The position numbers were made by a program, and so were the translations under genes. DNA of 64,000 nucleotides from Larsenimonas salina (GTDB taxonomy: Bacteria; Pseudomonadota; Gammaproteobacteria; Pseudomonadales; Halomonadaceae). Shown piece after piece: positions 46,409-56,891 of this stretch (position 1 is the stretch's first letter; every line of letters begins with the position of its first letter). The DNA is taken from contig NZ_JAMLJJ010000001.1 in the NCBI RefSeq assembly GCF_023736155.1, forward strand, positions 62,001 to 126,000. The letters run 5' to 3'. The notes beneath the pieces are model-generated. The model had not been told where the DNA came from and ran no database searches. It worked only from the letters and a program-made list of their open reading frames with translations.

Positions 46409-47878
46409 ATGAGCGGTGAAGTCCTGATCAACCTGACCCCGATGGAAACACGGGTTGCCGTGGTTGAAAACGGCGTGCTCCAGGAGGCGTTTGTCGAACG
46501 CAGTCGCCGCCTCGGAATCGTGGGCAATATCTACAAGGGCACCGTGGTGCGGGTGCTTCCAGGCATGCAGGCGGCGTTCATCGACATTGGTCTTGAGCGC
46601 GCGGCGTTCATTCACGCCCACGATGTCATGCCGCCCAATACGCCAAGCGATAAGCAGCAATCGATCAGCCAACTGCTCCACGAGGGCCAGCCGCTGGTTG
46701 TTCAAGTCAACAAGGACCCGATTGGCACCAAGGGCGCACGGCTGACTACCCACCTGTCGATTCCATCGCGGTACCTGGTCTACATGCCGGATTCGCCTCA
46801 CGTTGGCGTGTCTCAGCGCATCGAGGATACCGAGGAGCGGGACCGGCTGAAGGCGATCGTCGATCAGGTTCACCGTGAAGACGATGCCTCGGCTTTTGGC
46901 GGGTTCATTATTCGAACCGCCGCCGAGGGGGCCAGTGCCGATGAGCTTCGAAACGACATCCTCTTTTTGAAACGCCTCTGGGCCAAGCTCGATGAACGTC
47001 GTCACCGTGGCTCGAAAGACGGCGGCGGTGTGATCTATGGCGATCTGCCGCTGTTCATGCGCACCCTTCGTGACGTGATGCGCGATGACATCGAGCGTGT
47101 TCGCATCGACTCCCGTGAAAACCATCTGCGCCTGATGGAATTCGCCGAGGAGTTCATGCCGGATCTGGTTCAAAAGATCGAGTATTACCCCGGTGAACGG
47201 CCGATCTTCGATCTGTTTTCGGTCGAGGACGAGCTGCAAAAGGCGCTTGAGCGCAAGGTTCAGCTCAAGTCCGGCGGCTATCTGATCATCGATCAAACCG
47301 AGGCAATGACCACGGTCGACGTCAATACCGGTGCGTTTGTCGGCCACCGCAACCTCGAAGAAACCCTGTTCAAGACCAACCTCGAGGCAGCGACGGCCAT
47401 TGCCCGACAGCTGCGTCTTCGAAATCTTGGTGGCATCATCATCATCGATTTCATCGACATGGAAGACGTCGAGCATCGGCGTCAGGTGCAGCGGGTGCTT
47501 GAAAAAGCCCTTGAGCGTGACCGGGCCAAGACCAAGCTCACGGGCGTGACCGAACTCGGGCTTATACAGCTCACGCGAAAACGCACGCGCGAAAGCCTCG
47601 AGCAGGTGCTGTGCGAACCCTGCCCGATCTGTCAGGGCCGTGGCTCGCTCAAGACGCCGGAAACCGTGTGCTATGAAATCTTTCGTGAAATTCTTCGCGA
47701 AGAACGCGCCTATGGGCCGGACACCTACATGGTGCTGGCCTCCCAGGGCGTGGTGGATCGCCTGCTTGACGAGGAATCCACCGCCGTCGCGGATCTTGAG
47801 GCGTTTATCAATAAACCCATTCGGTTTCAGGTCGAGCATCATTACAGCCAGGAGCAGTACGACATCGTGCTGATGTAG
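46409..47878 (+). CDS. rng: Ribonuclease G
   Basis: Endoribonuclease of the RNase E/G family that matures 16S rRNA 5' ends and degrades some mRNAs. The 489 residues start MSGEVLINLTPMETRVAVVE, followed by the S1 RNA-binding domain (GNIYKGTVVRVLPGMQAAFI), the DNase-I-like catalytic part with IIDQTEAMTTVDVNTGAFVG and GGIIIIDFIDMED, and the zinc-link CEPCPICQGRGS. It lacks the long C-terminal scaffold of RNase E. The ATG at 46409 has GGAG at good spacing; ATG 46385 inside maf is the alternative. Confidence 0.95.
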   Translation: MSGEVLINLTPMETRVAVVENGVLQEAFVERSRRLGIVGNIYKGTVVRVLPGMQAAFIDIGLERAAFIHAHDVMPPNTPSDKQQSISQLLHEGQPLVVQVNKDPIGTKGARLTTHLSIPSRYLVYMPDSPHVGVSQRIEDTEERDRLKAIVDQVHREDDASAFGGFIIRTAAEGASADELRNDILFLKRLWAKLDERRHRGSKDGGGVIYGDLPLFMRTLRDVMRDDIERVRIDSRENHLRLMEFAEEFMPDLVQKIEYYPGERPIFDLFSVEDELQKALERKVQLKSGGYLIIDQTEAMTTVDVNTGAFVGHRNLEETLFKTNLEAATAIARQLRLRNLGGIIIIDFIDMEDVEHRRQVQRVLEKALERDRAKTKLTGVTELGLIQLTRKRTRESLEQVLCEPCPICQGRGSLKTPETVCYEIFREILREERAYGPDTYMVLASQGVVDRLLDEESTAVADLEAFINKPIRFQVEHHYSQEQYDIVLM

Positions 47879-47881
47879 TTT

Positions 47882-50800
47882 ATGGGAGCGATTCAGACCC
47901 TGGTTCGGATTCTCGGCGGGTTGACGGCGGCGGTGCTGGTGATCTGTGCGATCGGTATCTCCGCGCTTCGCCTCGGTGTCCTGGGCCTGCCGGTGATTCA
48001 GCCGATGGTGCTCAAGACCCTTGGCGTACCCGACGACACCTATTTAAGCGCGAAGGACATCTCCTTTCGGTTCGTGGGCTTTGACCCTCGGCTGGTGTTC
48101 GATGATCTGAAGCTTGCACAGCCTGCCACCAAGACGCATCCGGCCCGCCCGCTGTTGACGATCGACAGCTTCACCGCGCGCATCGATTCGATGGCCTCCT
48201 TGCATGAAGGCGCGCCGGTACTCGGGCGGCTCGATATTGCCTCACCCTCGGTGCATTTCTACCAGGATAGTCAGGGCCGTTGGCCCTGGCAGCGCTCCAG
48301 CGCGACATCCTCGACCAGCGGGTTTTCGATCGAGCGCCTCAATGCCTGGGCCACGCTCTTGTCCCGTCAGCGTTTCAATATCGATAACGCCCATGTGCAT
48401 TTTCATGCCCCGACCGCAACCACGGAGCTGACGCTGCCGACCGTGGCGCTGCATCGCGCCGGTAATGACTATCAGCTCGAAGCGCTTGGTCATGTGGGCG
48501 ATGCGACGAGTGACGGCGTACGGCTTGTGGCCCGCCTGCCGGACACCGGGCGTCAGCTCGACGGCAAGCTTCAACTGACGGTTCAGGCCGAGCAGGCCCT
48601 CCCGTTATTGAATACCCTCTTTCCCGCAAGCCCGGTCACGCCGACCGACGGCCGGGGCAACATGACGCTTTGGGCGCAGTGGGCCAAGGGCGAGCTGGTC
48701 GGCGTTCAGGGCGTACTCGATGTGCCGCGGCTCTCACTCGATAACGATCAGGGTGTGTTCGATGTAAACGCCCTTGAAGCCAAGTGGGCCTTCACGCGCG
48801 AGGCGAACCACTGGCAGGGGGCGCTGTTCGATCTTTCCGGCCACCTGGCCGGCAAGGAGGCGGCTGTGCTGCCGTCGCGGGTCGCGCTGAGCGCCTCCGA
48901 GGGCTTCGACGATCTCACGCTCCGGCTGCCCGGGTTTGCGCTGGATGGCCTGAACACGCTCTGGCCGATTCTGCCGGAAGGAACGCTTCGTCAGGCACTG
49001 ACCACCATGGCGCCGCGGGGGCAGGTCACCGGACTCGAGCTTCATTACGATAACACCTGGCACATCAAGGCCGGCGCACGCGATGTGCACCTGGACCCCT
49101 GGCAGGGCGGGCCGGGTGGCGGTCCGCTCGATCTGTGGGTGGCGGGGCGTCTGGACGCCGGGACCGTCGAGTTTGCGATGGACAAGGGGCAAATGATGCT
49201 CCCGAGCGTATTCGAGCAGGCGATGACGCTCAATGAGGTGCGCGGGGCGATCGACTGGACGAACGCCGATCATCGCTGGCGCTTTCAAAGCACGCGCTTC
49301 AAGGCGCGTCGACAGGGCGCGGACGTGACCGGCACGCTCACGGCAACCGTTCCGGAGCGCGGGCCGCAAACGCTTGCGCTGTCGCTCAATGCCCGAGACA
49401 TCGTGGCCAAAACGCCAACACAGTGGCTGCCGCTCAACGCGCTGGACCCAGGCGTTTCGACCTGGTTCAGGGAGAATCTCAAGTATGGTGAGATCCCACG
49501 GGCCGCGCTCTCGATGGCGCTGACGTTTAACGACGATAAAAAGGACCGTGATCAGATCCATCTGGATATGGACATCAGGAATGCGCGGTTTGCCTACGTC
49601 AAGGGCTGGCCGGCGTTGACCGAGGTGGATGGCCACGTTGTGCTCGACAACGATCAGTTCGACGCAACGATTGCGCACGCCAATCAAAATGGGCTTGAAA
49701 CGACGAGCGGTGAGGCCCACTACCGCGACAACGTGTTGACGGCCAGCGCTCGCGTTTCCGGCAACGCCTCGAACGCGCTTTCGTTTCTGCAGCAGGCGCC
49801 GCTCGAGGCGTCACTGTCCCAGAGCCTTGCGCAGTGGCGCACCTCCGGCCCCATTCAGGGCGACATCACGGTACGCGTGCCGATGAGCGAGGAGGGCACC
49901 GCCGACATTCAGGTCAAGGGCGCCATCGCACGAGGGCGGTCTCTGTTTCTGCCCGCGGACATCACCACCACCGACATCGCCGGGTCGTTCAAGTATCACC
50001 ACCACGATAACGTTGACGAACTGCTCGGCACATTCACGGGGCAGGTGTTCGAGGATCAGGTCAAGGTAAAGGTGGACCTGGCTCATAACCTGGTCACGTT
50101 TGACGGGCGCGCTCATGCCAATGGGGTGGCAGGCTGGCTTGGGCTCGATGGGTTGACCAAGAGCATCGATGGTGCCTTCAACTACCGCGCCGCGTTGCAC
50201 CTGAAAGACAGTGGCCCGGTGCTGACATTGAGCTCGCCGATGACCGGGCTTGTCGTCGACCTGCCGCCGCCCTTTGCCAAGCTGGTCGACCGCCCGGCGC
50301 CACTTGATATGCAGATGGATTTCGGCAACGGCAGTGGCGAACTGACGTTCGAAGACCGTGTGCATGCGCGCTGGCGTCACAGCGATGCCCAGGGCCAGGT
50401 GTGGCTCGAGCATTGGCCGAGTGACCCGCAGTGGCCATCGTCGGATCACTGGTACGTGAGCTGGGACGCCGATGCGCTGTCGCCGGGTGCCTGGGTGGAG
50501 CCGCTGTCCCAGATTTCACTGACACCCCGCGCCGCAGCGTCTTCCGAGGCCGGCGACGATGCGTTCGGCAGCAGCGTGCGCCCGTTCAACGAGCTTCTGG
50601 GCGCTGTGCGCCTCAACGCCGGGTGCCTTGAAATCAAGGGTGAGTGCCGTGGGCCTCTGGCCTTGATGGCGGTACCGGAGGGGGCAACCTGGGTCACCAA
50701 GCTGCGCTCCGAGCTTGCCACCGGTACCGTGCGCTGGTCGCCCAGCGGGTTTCCAACGCCGGTGGATGCCCGCCTTGACGTACTGAACGTGGACCGAGTG

Positions 50801-51748
50801 CTCGATATTGGCACCGACGCCGCCGACAACGACTTTGCACCGCATTCGCCGCAGCGCGTGTACTCGCTTTTGGACCCCGATGGCAGCGCGGATACCGGTT
50901 CAACTACCGAGGCGCTGCCGTATTCCAAGGCGATGGCGAGCGTTCCGGCCGGCCAGCTTTTTGTCGATACCCTGATCTACAACGGGCACAAGGCCGGACC
51001 GTTGACCACACGGTGGCAAAGTGACGCCTCGGAGTTGCGGCTCGACCCACTCGAGGTGGTTCTGCCGGGCTCGACATTCAATGGCGCGCTGACCTGGGCC
51101 GATGTCGGTGAACGCAGCCTTACGCGAATGGAGGGGCGCATTACCAGCAAGGATCTTGCCGATACGGTGGCCCTTTTTACTCAAAAGCCGGCGCTTCATA
51201 CCGATTCAGCCACGTTCAACGCGCGCGTGGCGTGGCCTGGCGCGCCCTGGCAGGTCGAGCTCGGCCAGATGAGTGGTCACCTGCGTCTGGACACCGGGCC
51301 TGGCCGCTTGACGGCGGTCAACTCGACGTTTGCGAAGGTGCTGGGTGCCGTTAATCTCGACAATCTGATGCGCCGTCTGGCGCTCAATTTCTCGGATCTG
51401 ACGCAAAAGGGGGTGGCATTCAAGCGCATTCATGGTGCCGCCAGTCTCTTGAACGGCCGGCTTGTGACCGATTCCCCGGTGGTTATAGATGGTACAGCGA
51501 CGTCGTTTACCGTCGATGGCCAACTCAGCTTTATCCAGCAGACCATCGATGCCCGGCTTGGCGTGACCGTGCCGGTCACGCAGAACCTGCCGCTGGCGGC
51601 GTTTGCCATCGGCGCGCCTCAGGTGGGTGGCGTGCTATGGTTATTTCATGAACTCTTCGAGGGATGGCTCAATGACGTCTCTCAAATTCATTACCGTGTG
51701 CGCGGGCCGTTCGGCGCGCCGCACCTTAGTTTGGAAAGTGCCGAATGA
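47882..51748 (+). CDS. yhdP: YhdP-type AsmA-like envelope lipid-transport protein
   Basis: Very large inner-membrane-anchored periplasmic protein; relatives of YhdP, TamB and YdbH form bridges carrying phospholipids to the outer membrane. The 1288 residues have one N-terminal membrane segment ([20 protein letters not shown]), a long beta-rich repeat body with no catalytic motif, and the C-terminal AsmA/DUF3971-type region ([20 protein letters not shown], then [16 protein letters not shown]). It begins three bases after the rng stop and its stop overlaps tldD by ATGA. A nitrilase-family gene often found between yhdP and tldD in relatives is absent. Confidence 0.92.
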   Translation: MGAIQTLVRILGGLTAAVLVICAIGISALRLGVLGLPVIQPMVLKTLGVPDDTYLSAKDISFRFVGFDPRLVFDDLKLAQPATKTHPARPLLTIDSFTARIDSMASLHEGAPVLGRLDIASPSVHFYQDSQGRWPWQRSSATSSTSGFSIERLNAWATLLSRQRFNIDNAHVHFHAPTATTELTLPTVALHRAGNDYQLEALGHVGDATSDGVRLVARLPDTGRQLDGKLQLTVQAEQALPLLNTLFPASPVTPTDGRGNMTLWAQWAKGELVGVQGVLDVPRLSLDNDQGVFDVNALEAKWAFTREANHWQGALFDLSGHLAGKEAAVLPSRVALSASEGFDDLTLRLPGFALDGLNTLWPILPEGTLRQALTTMAPRGQVTGLELHYDNTWHIKAGARDVHLDPWQGGPGGGPLDLWVAGRLDAGTVEFAMDKGQMMLPSVFEQAMTLNEVRGAIDWTNADHRWRFQSTRFKARRQGADVTGTLTATVPERGPQTLALSLNARDIVAKTPTQWLPLNALDPGVSTWFRENLKYGEIPRAALSMALTFNDDKKDRDQIHLDMDIRNARFAYVKGWPALTEVDGHVVLDNDQFDATIAHANQNGLETTSGEAHYRDNVLTASARVSGNASNALSFLQQAPLEASLSQSLAQWRTSGPIQGDITVRVPMSEEGTADIQVKGAIARGRSLFLPADITTTDIAGSFKYHHHDNVDELLGTFTGQVFEDQVKVKVDLAHNLVTFDGRAHANGVAGWLGLDGLTKSIDGAFNYRAALHLKDSGPVLTLSSPMTGLVVDLPPPFAKLVDRPAPLDMQMDFGNGSGELTFEDRVHARWRHSDAQGQVWLEHWPSDPQWPSSDHWYVSWDADALSPGAWVEPLSQISLTPRAAASSEAGDDAFGSSVRPFNELLGAVRLNAGCLEIKGECRGPLALMAVPEGATWVTKLRSELATGTVRWSPSGFPTPVDARLDVLNVDRVLDIGTDAADNDFAPHSPQRVYSLLDPDGSADTGSTTEALPYSKAMASVPAGQLFVDTLIYNGHKAGPLTTRWQSDASELRLDPLEVVLPGSTFNGALTWADVGERSLTRMEGRITSKDLADTVALFTQKPALHTDSATFNARVAWPGAPWQVELGQMSGHLRLDTGPGRLTAVNSTFAKVLGAVNLDNLMRRLALNFSDLTQKGVAFKRIHGAASLLNGRLVTDSPVVIDGTATSFTVDGQLSFIQQTIDARLGVTVPVTQNLPLAAFAIGAPQVGGVLWLFHELFEGWLNDVSQIHYRVRGPFGAPHLSLESAE

Positions 51749-53199
51749 ATGCGATGACGCAGGATTCACTCAGTCAGGCCACCGATATCTTGCTGACGCC
51801 CTATGGCCTGTCGCGTGAGACGCTTGACGAGGGGCTCGGCCATGCGATGGGCGCCGGCGTCGATTTCGCCGACGTCTTTCTGCAGCGCAGCTGGCGAGAG
51901 TCATGGACGCTCGAGGACGGCGAGGTCAAGGAGGCCGGTTTCAACATTGACGGCGGCATGGGGATTCGTGCCCAAAGTGGTGAAAAGACCGGTTTTGCCT
52001 ACTCCGACCAGATCAGTAAAGACGCCTTCATGGATACCGGGCGTACGGCCAGCCGAATCTCACGCAGCGGTCAGTCAGCGCAAGTGGCGACTTCTCGACC
52101 GGTACAGGCCACGGCCTTTTATGGCCCGGCCAACCCGCTTGAGGGGATGGGCCCCGATGAGAAAGTGGCCATGCTTCAGCGCGCCGATAAAATCGCACGA
52201 GCCTGCGATCCTGCCGTCAAGCAGGTGACGGTATCGCTTTCGGCGGTGTATGACGTGGTCATGGTGCGGGCAAGCGATGGCACACTCGCCGCCGATCTTC
52301 GTCCGTTGGTGCGCTTCAATGTGTCCGTGATTGCCAGCCGAGGCGGCCGGCGCGAACGTGGCAGTGCCGGCGGCGGCGGCCGTTTCAGCCTGTCGGAATT
52401 CGTACGCGACGACGTGGCCGAGCGCTACGCCCGTGACGCAGTGCGTCAGGTGCTGGTCAATCTTGATGCAGAAGATGCACCGGCCGGCCAGCTTCCGGTC
52501 GTGCTGGGGCCCGGGTGGCCGGGCGTGCTGCTGCATGAGGCGGTAGGGCATGGCCTTGAGGGTGATTTCAATCGCAAGGGCAGCTCCGCCTTTTCGGGCA
52601 AGATCGGTGAGCGAGTGGCGGCGCCTGGCGTGACCGTGGTGGATGACGCCACGCTTTCCAATCTCAGAGGGTCGCTGTCTGTCGACGATGAGGGGACGCC
52701 CGGCGCGTACACGCCCTTGATCGAGGATGGCATCCTCACCGGCTATATGCAGGACAAGCTCAATGCGCGCCTGATGGGGATGACCCCGACCGGTAACGGG
52801 CGGCGCGAATCCTACGCGCACCTGCCGATGCCCCGGATGACCAACACCTACATGCTCGACGGCGGTCATGCGCCGGAGGAGATCATCGAAAGCGTCAAGC
52901 ATGGGGTTTACGCCGTAAGCTTTAGCGGTGGTCAGGTCGACATTACGTCCGGCAAGTTCGTGTTTGCGGCAAGCGAGGCGTACATGATCGAAGACGGCCG
53001 TGTGAGCTACCCGATCAAGGGCGCGACCCTGATCGGCAACGGCCCCGAGAGCATGCAGCGCATCTCGATGATCGGCAACGACATGGCGCTCGACAAGGGC
53101 ATCGGTGTGTGTGGCAAGGAAGGTCAATCGGTGCCGGTTGGCGTCGGCCAACCCACGCTGAAGCTCGATGAGATCACCGTGGGTGGCACGAAGTCTTAA
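51745..53199 (+). CDS. tldD: Metalloprotease TldD
   Basis: Catalytic subunit of the heterodimeric TldD/TldE protease that degrades unfolded peptides and matures some modified peptides and antitoxins. The 484 residues contain the zinc motif [11 protein letters not shown] (HExxxH, about residue 260), preceded by [14 protein letters not shown], and end with GDM-like [20 protein letters not shown] and [18 protein letters not shown]. Start ATG overlaps the yhdP stop. Its partner gene pmbA (tldE) lies 0.6 kb away with yjgA between on the opposite strand. Confidence 0.96.
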   Translation: MNAMTQDSLSQATDILLTPYGLSRETLDEGLGHAMGAGVDFADVFLQRSWRESWTLEDGEVKEAGFNIDGGMGIRAQSGEKTGFAYSDQISKDAFMDTGRTASRISRSGQSAQVATSRPVQATAFYGPANPLEGMGPDEKVAMLQRADKIARACDPAVKQVTVSLSAVYDVVMVRASDGTLAADLRPLVRFNVSVIASRGGRRERGSAGGGGRFSLSEFVRDDVAERYARDAVRQVLVNLDAEDAPAGQLPVVLGPGWPGVLLHEAVGHGLEGDFNRKGSSAFSGKIGERVAAPGVTVVDDATLSNLRGSLSVDDEGTPGAYTPLIEDGILTGYMQDKLNARLMGMTPTGNGRRESYAHLPMPRMTNTYMLDGGHAPEEIIESVKHGVYAVSFSGGQVDITSGKFVFAASEAYMIEDGRVSYPIKGATLIGNGPESMQRISMIGNDMALDKGIGVCGKEGQSVPVGVGQPTLKLDEITVGGTKS

Positions 53200-53204
53200 C
53201 CGGT

Positions 53205-53702
53205 TCAGGCGTCGCGAAGCAGTGCAAACAGCTTGCGGGCGCTGGTGGGTGGCTTGCCGTTGTCCCGCTCGCGTTGCGCGTTGCGTACCAGCTGGCGAAG
53301 CTTTTGCAGGTCAACGTTCGGGTAGTGCTTGACGAATTCGGTCACAGCCGGCGTTCCTTCGGCCACCAGACGGTCACGCCACTGCTCGAGGCGGTGGAAC
53401 TCGCGGTCGCTCGCCTGTTTGCGCTGATCGAATTCCTCGAACTTGGCTTCGATCGCGTCAATGTCTTCGTGGCGCATGACCTTGCCGATGTATTGCATGT
53501 GCCGACGGCGCGCCTCGCGCGATGAAATGCGACCCATTTCCTCGATGGCGGCCCACATATCTTCGGACAGCGGCAGTTCGCGCTGCTGAACCGGTCTCAG
53601 CGCCAGGATGCGATCGCCCAGCGCCTGCAGGGCAAGCATGGCGTTCTTGCGTTGGGTCTTGCTTTGAAATTCGTCGTGGTCGGGGGGAAGTTCGCTCGAC
53701 AT
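53205..53702 (-). CDS. darP: Ribosome-associated protein YjgA/DarP (DUF615)
   Basis: Small protein that associates with late 50S assembly intermediates in E. coli. The 165 residues are highly charged and helical, with the DUF615 pattern KTQRKNAMLALQALGDRILA, then PLSEDMWAAIEEMGRISSRE, ARRRHMQYIGKVMRHEDIDA and FVKHYPNVDLQKLRQLVRNA. It lies between tldD and pmbA, divergent from pmbA and convergent with tldD (five bases between their stops), a neighbourhood shared with many gammaproteobacteria. Confidence 0.93.
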   Translation of the reverse strand: MSSELPPDHDEFQSKTQRKNAMLALQALGDRILALRPVQQRELPLSEDMWAAIEEMGRISSREARRRHMQYIGKVMRHEDIDAIEAKFEEFDQRKQASDREFHRLEQWRDRLVAEGTPAVTEFVKHYPNVDLQKLRQLVRNAQRERDNGKPPTSARKLFALLRDA

Positions 53703-53771
53703 GATTCATCCAGTCAATCAGAGTGCGCGCAGTATACCAGTACAGGCGCGGCAGGTATTAGGAGTTCGTTC

Positions 53772-55109
53772 ATGAGCCAGGTATTTGATATCGACGCACA
53801 GGAAGCGGCGCTGAAGCGTCAGGCCGAGCTGGCCCTCGAACATGCCAGACAGCATGGCGCAACCGCCTGTGAGCTCAGCGCGGCAGTCAGTCAGGGGCTT
53901 GAGGTCGATGTTCGCTTCGGTGAGGTGGAAACCCTGGAGCTTGCCCGTGATCAAGGCTTTGGCATCACGGTCTACGTTGGCCAGCGCAAGGGCAATGCCT
54001 CGACCAGCGATGCAAGCGAGCGCTCCATTCGAGAAACGGTGGAGAAAGCGATCGATATCGCGCGTTTTACCGGAGAAGACACTCATGCAGGGCTTGCCGA
54101 CATCGAGCGCATGGCGACCGACTTTCCGGATCTCGAGGTCCATCACCCGTGGGCGCTTGACCCTGACGAGGCCGCCGATCTGGCTGCACGGTGCGAGCGG
54201 GCGGGCCTTGCGGTCGAGGGCATCAGTAACTCCGAAGGCGCACACCTGAGCACTGGCGAGGGGGTAACGCTCTACGCCAACAGCCATGGTTTCATGGGGA
54301 CTCAGCGTGGAAGTCGGCACAGTCTGTCGTGTGTTTTGATCGCCAGGGACGACGCCGGCATGCAGCGCGACATGGATTACAGTTCCACGCGCCATCCATT
54401 TTTACTCCGCTCCCCCGAAGACATCGGTCACCGTGCGGCCGAACGTACGCTCGCACGACTTGGTGCACTCAAGGCACCTTCAGGCACCATGCCGGTCGTG
54501 TTCGCGCCGAGCATGGCCAAGGGATTGATCGGGCATTTTCTCAGCGCCATCGCCGGCGGTGCCCTTTACAGGGAGTCGTCGTTTTTGTGCGACCGGCTGG
54601 GCGAGTCGTTGTTTCCCGAGTGGTTTTCGCTGGGGGAGCGGCCGCGTATCAAGGGCGCGATGTCGAGCGCGGCCTTTGATGGCGAGGGGGTCGCGACGCA
54701 GGACAATGACTTCGTGAAGCAGGGCAGGCTCTCAAGCTACATGCTTTCAAGTTACAGCGCGCGGCGTCTGGGACTTAAGTCAACCGGCAACGCCGGTGGT
54801 GCCCGTAATGTGCGCATCGACGCGCCCTTGATCGACTACGACGCGCTGATCGGCGGGATCGATCATGGGATTATCGTGACTGAACTGATGGGGCAGGGCA
54901 TCAACACGGTGACCGGTGATTATTCCCGCGGCGCCTCGGGCTTTTTGATTAGAAACGGTGTCGTGGCCGGGCCCATTGAGGAGTTCACGGTGGCCGGCAA
55001 TCTGAGCGGCATGTTCGCCTCTCTTGCAGGGCTTGGTGATGATCTTGATACCCGCGGCAGTATTCATACGGGAAGCTGGCGGGTCGATGGCATGACTGTC
55101 ACGGGTTGA
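53772..55109 (+). CDS. pmbA: Metalloprotease PmbA (TldE)
   Basis: Partner subunit of TldD, lacking the HExxxH zinc site itself. The 445 residues start MSQVFDIDAQEAALKRQAEL and contain FGEVETLELARDQGFGITVY, GSRHSLSCVLIARDDAGMQR, MPVVFAPSMAKGLIGHFLSA, and the C-terminal GASGFLIRNGVVAGPIEEFT with NLSGMFASLAGLGDD. The ATG at 53772 follows AGGAG at eight bases; the frame opens 40 codons earlier inside the yjgA promoter region, which is not coding on this strand. Followed by a strong terminator. Confidence 0.95.
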   Translation: MSQVFDIDAQEAALKRQAELALEHARQHGATACELSAAVSQGLEVDVRFGEVETLELARDQGFGITVYVGQRKGNASTSDASERSIRETVEKAIDIARFTGEDTHAGLADIERMATDFPDLEVHHPWALDPDEAADLAARCERAGLAVEGISNSEGAHLSTGEGVTLYANSHGFMGTQRGSRHSLSCVLIARDDAGMQRDMDYSSTRHPFLLRSPEDIGHRAAERTLARLGALKAPSGTMPVVFAPSMAKGLIGHFLSAIAGGALYRESSFLCDRLGESLFPEWFSLGERPRIKGAMSSAAFDGEGVATQDNDFVKQGRLSSYMLSSYSARRLGLKSTGNAGGARNVRIDAPLIDYDALIGGIDHGIIVTELMGQGINTVTGDYSRGASGFLIRNGVVAGPIEEFTVAGNLSGMFASLAGLGDDLDTRGSIHTGSWRVDGMTVTG

Positions 55110-55134
55110 GTCGCGGTGAAAGAGGGATGCGGGA

Positions 55135-55166
55135 GACCGCGCTGCCTAGGCAGCGCGGTCTTTTTT
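55135..55166 (+). terminator. Intrinsic terminator after pmbA
   Basis: GACCGCGCTGC pairs perfectly with GCAGCGCGGTC around CTAG and is followed by six T. It closes pmbA and lies 19 bases before the mgtE stop. Confidence 0.94.
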
Positions 55167-55185
55167 GTGCTAGTTGAGTTTTATG

Positions 55186-56544
55186 CTAGTTAAGATAGAC
55201 CAGGCTCGCGAGGCCAAGAAACGACAGGAAGCCCACGACATCGGTAACTGTGGTGAGAATGACGCTTCCGGACAGCGCCGGGTCGATCTTGAGCTTTTTG
55301 AGCACCACCGGCAGCAGCGTACCAACGAGTGAGGCCACGATCAGATTGATGATGATGGCAAGCGCAATGATGATGCCAAGCATGCGGTCATCGAACCAGA
55401 CCAGCGCCAGAAGCCCGACGACAACGGCCCACAGCGCGCCATTGAGTAATCCAACGACCAGCTCACGGCTGATTAACCAGCGAATGTTGTTGCCCTTGAC
55501 GTGGCCGAGCGCGATCCCTCGAATCAAGACGGTCAGGGTTTGAGAGCCGGCGATGCCGCCCATGCTGGCAACGATGGGCATTAATACGGCAAGTGCGGTG
55601 ATTTTCTGGATCGTGCCTTCAAACATGCCGATAACGGACGAAGCGAGAAAGGCCGTCAACAGGTTGATGCCGAGCCACACCGCACGACGCCGGCTGGTAC
55701 GAAGCGCCGGAGCAAAGGTGTCTTCTTCTTCATCAAGACCGGCCATGCTCATGACAGTATGTTCGGCGGTATCACGGATGACGTCGACCACGTCATCAAT
55801 GGTGATGCGGCCAAGAAGTTGGCCCTGCTCGTTAACGACCGGTGCCGAAATGAGGTCGTGGCGTTCGAACAGCTGGGCCACTTCGTCTTCGGGTGTCATG
55901 GCATCAAGGCGCGTGAACTCGGTGTCCATGACCTCCCGGACGGTCATGCCGGGATCGGAGACCAGCAGTTCATTCAAATAAAGCCTGCCGACCAGCACGT
56001 CGCTTCGGGTCACGACCCAAAGCGCATCGGTCGAGTGGGGCAGTTCATCGTGGCGGCGGATGTAGCGAAGCACGACGTCGAGCGTGATGTTGGGCCGAAT
56101 GGTGATGGAATCGATGTCCATCAAGCCGCCGGCGGTGTCCTCTGGATAGGACAGCACGGTCTCTACCCGGTGGCGCTCCTGGGCCTCCATCGAGTCAAGG
56201 ACCTGCTGAATGCTGTAGGTCGGCAAACGCTGCAGCAGATCCGCCAGATCGTCGGTGTCCAGGTTTTCGGTGGCGGTCAGAAGGTCCTGGGCACTCATGC
56301 GCTCCAGGAATTCCGTCTGTAGCTCTTCGCTCAGATAGAGAAGAATTTCACCCTGGGTTTCGGTGTCGATCTGCTGCCACAGGAATTCGCGCTCACGTGG
56401 CGGTGTCGATTCGAGTGCGTGGGCCACCTCGGCCGGGACCATGGTCTGATTCAGCAGCCGACGTATCTGATCCACGGCGTCCCGCTCGAGCGCTCCATGT
56501 AGTTTGTCCAGATGATCGGCGTTATCGGCCAGGTCGTGACTCAT
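55186..56544 (-). CDS. mgtE: Magnesium transporter MgtE
   Basis: Mg2+-selective channel of the inner membrane, gated by cytosolic Mg2+ bound to its N and CBS domains. The 452 residues comprise an N domain (residues ~1-135, LADLLQRLPTYSIQQVLDSM), a CBS pair (~140-260, including RITIDDVVDVI), a plug helix and five membrane segments (~290-450) with the pore signature PIVASMGGIAGSQTLTVLIR. GAGGA lies before the ATG at 56544. It lies downstream of ptsO on the same strand; no Mg-sensing leader was seen in the 77-base gap. Confidence 0.95.
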   Translation of the reverse strand: MSHDLADNADHLDKLHGALERDAVDQIRRLLNQTMVPAEVAHALESTPPREREFLWQQIDTETQGEILLYLSEELQTEFLERMSAQDLLTATENLDTDDLADLLQRLPTYSIQQVLDSMEAQERHRVETVLSYPEDTAGGLMDIDSITIRPNITLDVVLRYIRRHDELPHSTDALWVVTRSDVLVGRLYLNELLVSDPGMTVREVMDTEFTRLDAMTPEDEVAQLFERHDLISAPVVNEQGQLLGRITIDDVVDVIRDTAEHTVMSMAGLDEEEDTFAPALRTSRRRAVWLGINLLTAFLASSVIGMFEGTIQKITALAVLMPIVASMGGIAGSQTLTVLIRGIALGHVKGNNIRWLISRELVVGLLNGALWAVVVGLLALVWFDDRMLGIIIALAIIINLIVASLVGTLLPVVLKKLKIDPALSGSVILTTVTDVVGFLSFLGLASLVYLN

Positions 56545-56591
56545 GGAACTTCCTCGGCGTGAAAGGGGGGAAAGGGTTAGGGCGTGTCTAT

Positions 56592-56625
56592 CGGTGCGGC
56601 GGTATCAGCGGTGCGGCGGTATCAG
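56592..56625. repeat. Two perfect tandem copies of a 17-bp unit at the ptsO 3' end
   Basis: CGGTGCGGCGGTATCAG occurs at 56592-56608 and again at 56609-56625. The second copy contains the ptsO stop codon (minus-strand TGA at 56624-56622), so a duplicate stop lies just downstream in the other copy. Confidence 0.95.
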
Positions 56626-56891
56626 GTCTCTTCATCGAAGCGGGCATCGAACATGGCCTCGATGGCGGCAAGGGTCTGGGCCTCATCACTGCCTTCGACT
56701 TCAACGACAAGCGGTGTGCCGCACGGTGCCGCCAACATCAAAAGCGCCATGATGTTGTTGGCGCGCGCACTGTGATCGTCACGATAGACGATCACGGTGC
56801 TCTCGAAGGTGGCGCAGCATTGTACGAGTTTGGTCGCCGCGCGGGCATGCAGACCACGCTTGTTGGTAAGCGTTAGCTCACGGCGAATCAT
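56622..56891 (-). CDS. ptsO: Nitrogen-PTS phosphocarrier NPr (HPr family)
   Basis: Small cytoplasmic carrier passing phosphate from EI-Ntr to EIIA-Ntr (PtsN) in the regulatory nitrogen PTS. The 89 residues begin MIRRELTLTNKRGLHARAAT, in which the His of GLHARAA (about residue 15) is the phosphorylation site. The central ARANNIMALLMLAAPCGTPL replaces the serine-containing site of sugar-PTS HPr, as in NPr proteins. The start at 56891 overlaps the rapZ stop by 14 bases; ATG 56909 is possible. Last gene of the rpoN-cluster run. Confidence 0.93.
   Translation of the reverse strand: MIRRELTLTNKRGLHARAATKLVQCCATFESTVIVYRDDHSARANNIMALLMLAAPCGTPLVVEVEGSDEAQTLAAIEAMFDARFDEET

Noticed and set aside
46163-47842. 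559-codon open frame on the minus strand, antisense to rng
   Set aside because: It lies entirely opposite maf/rng, encodes low-complexity Arg/His-rich sequence without family motifs, and such long antisense frames are common in GC-rich codon usage.
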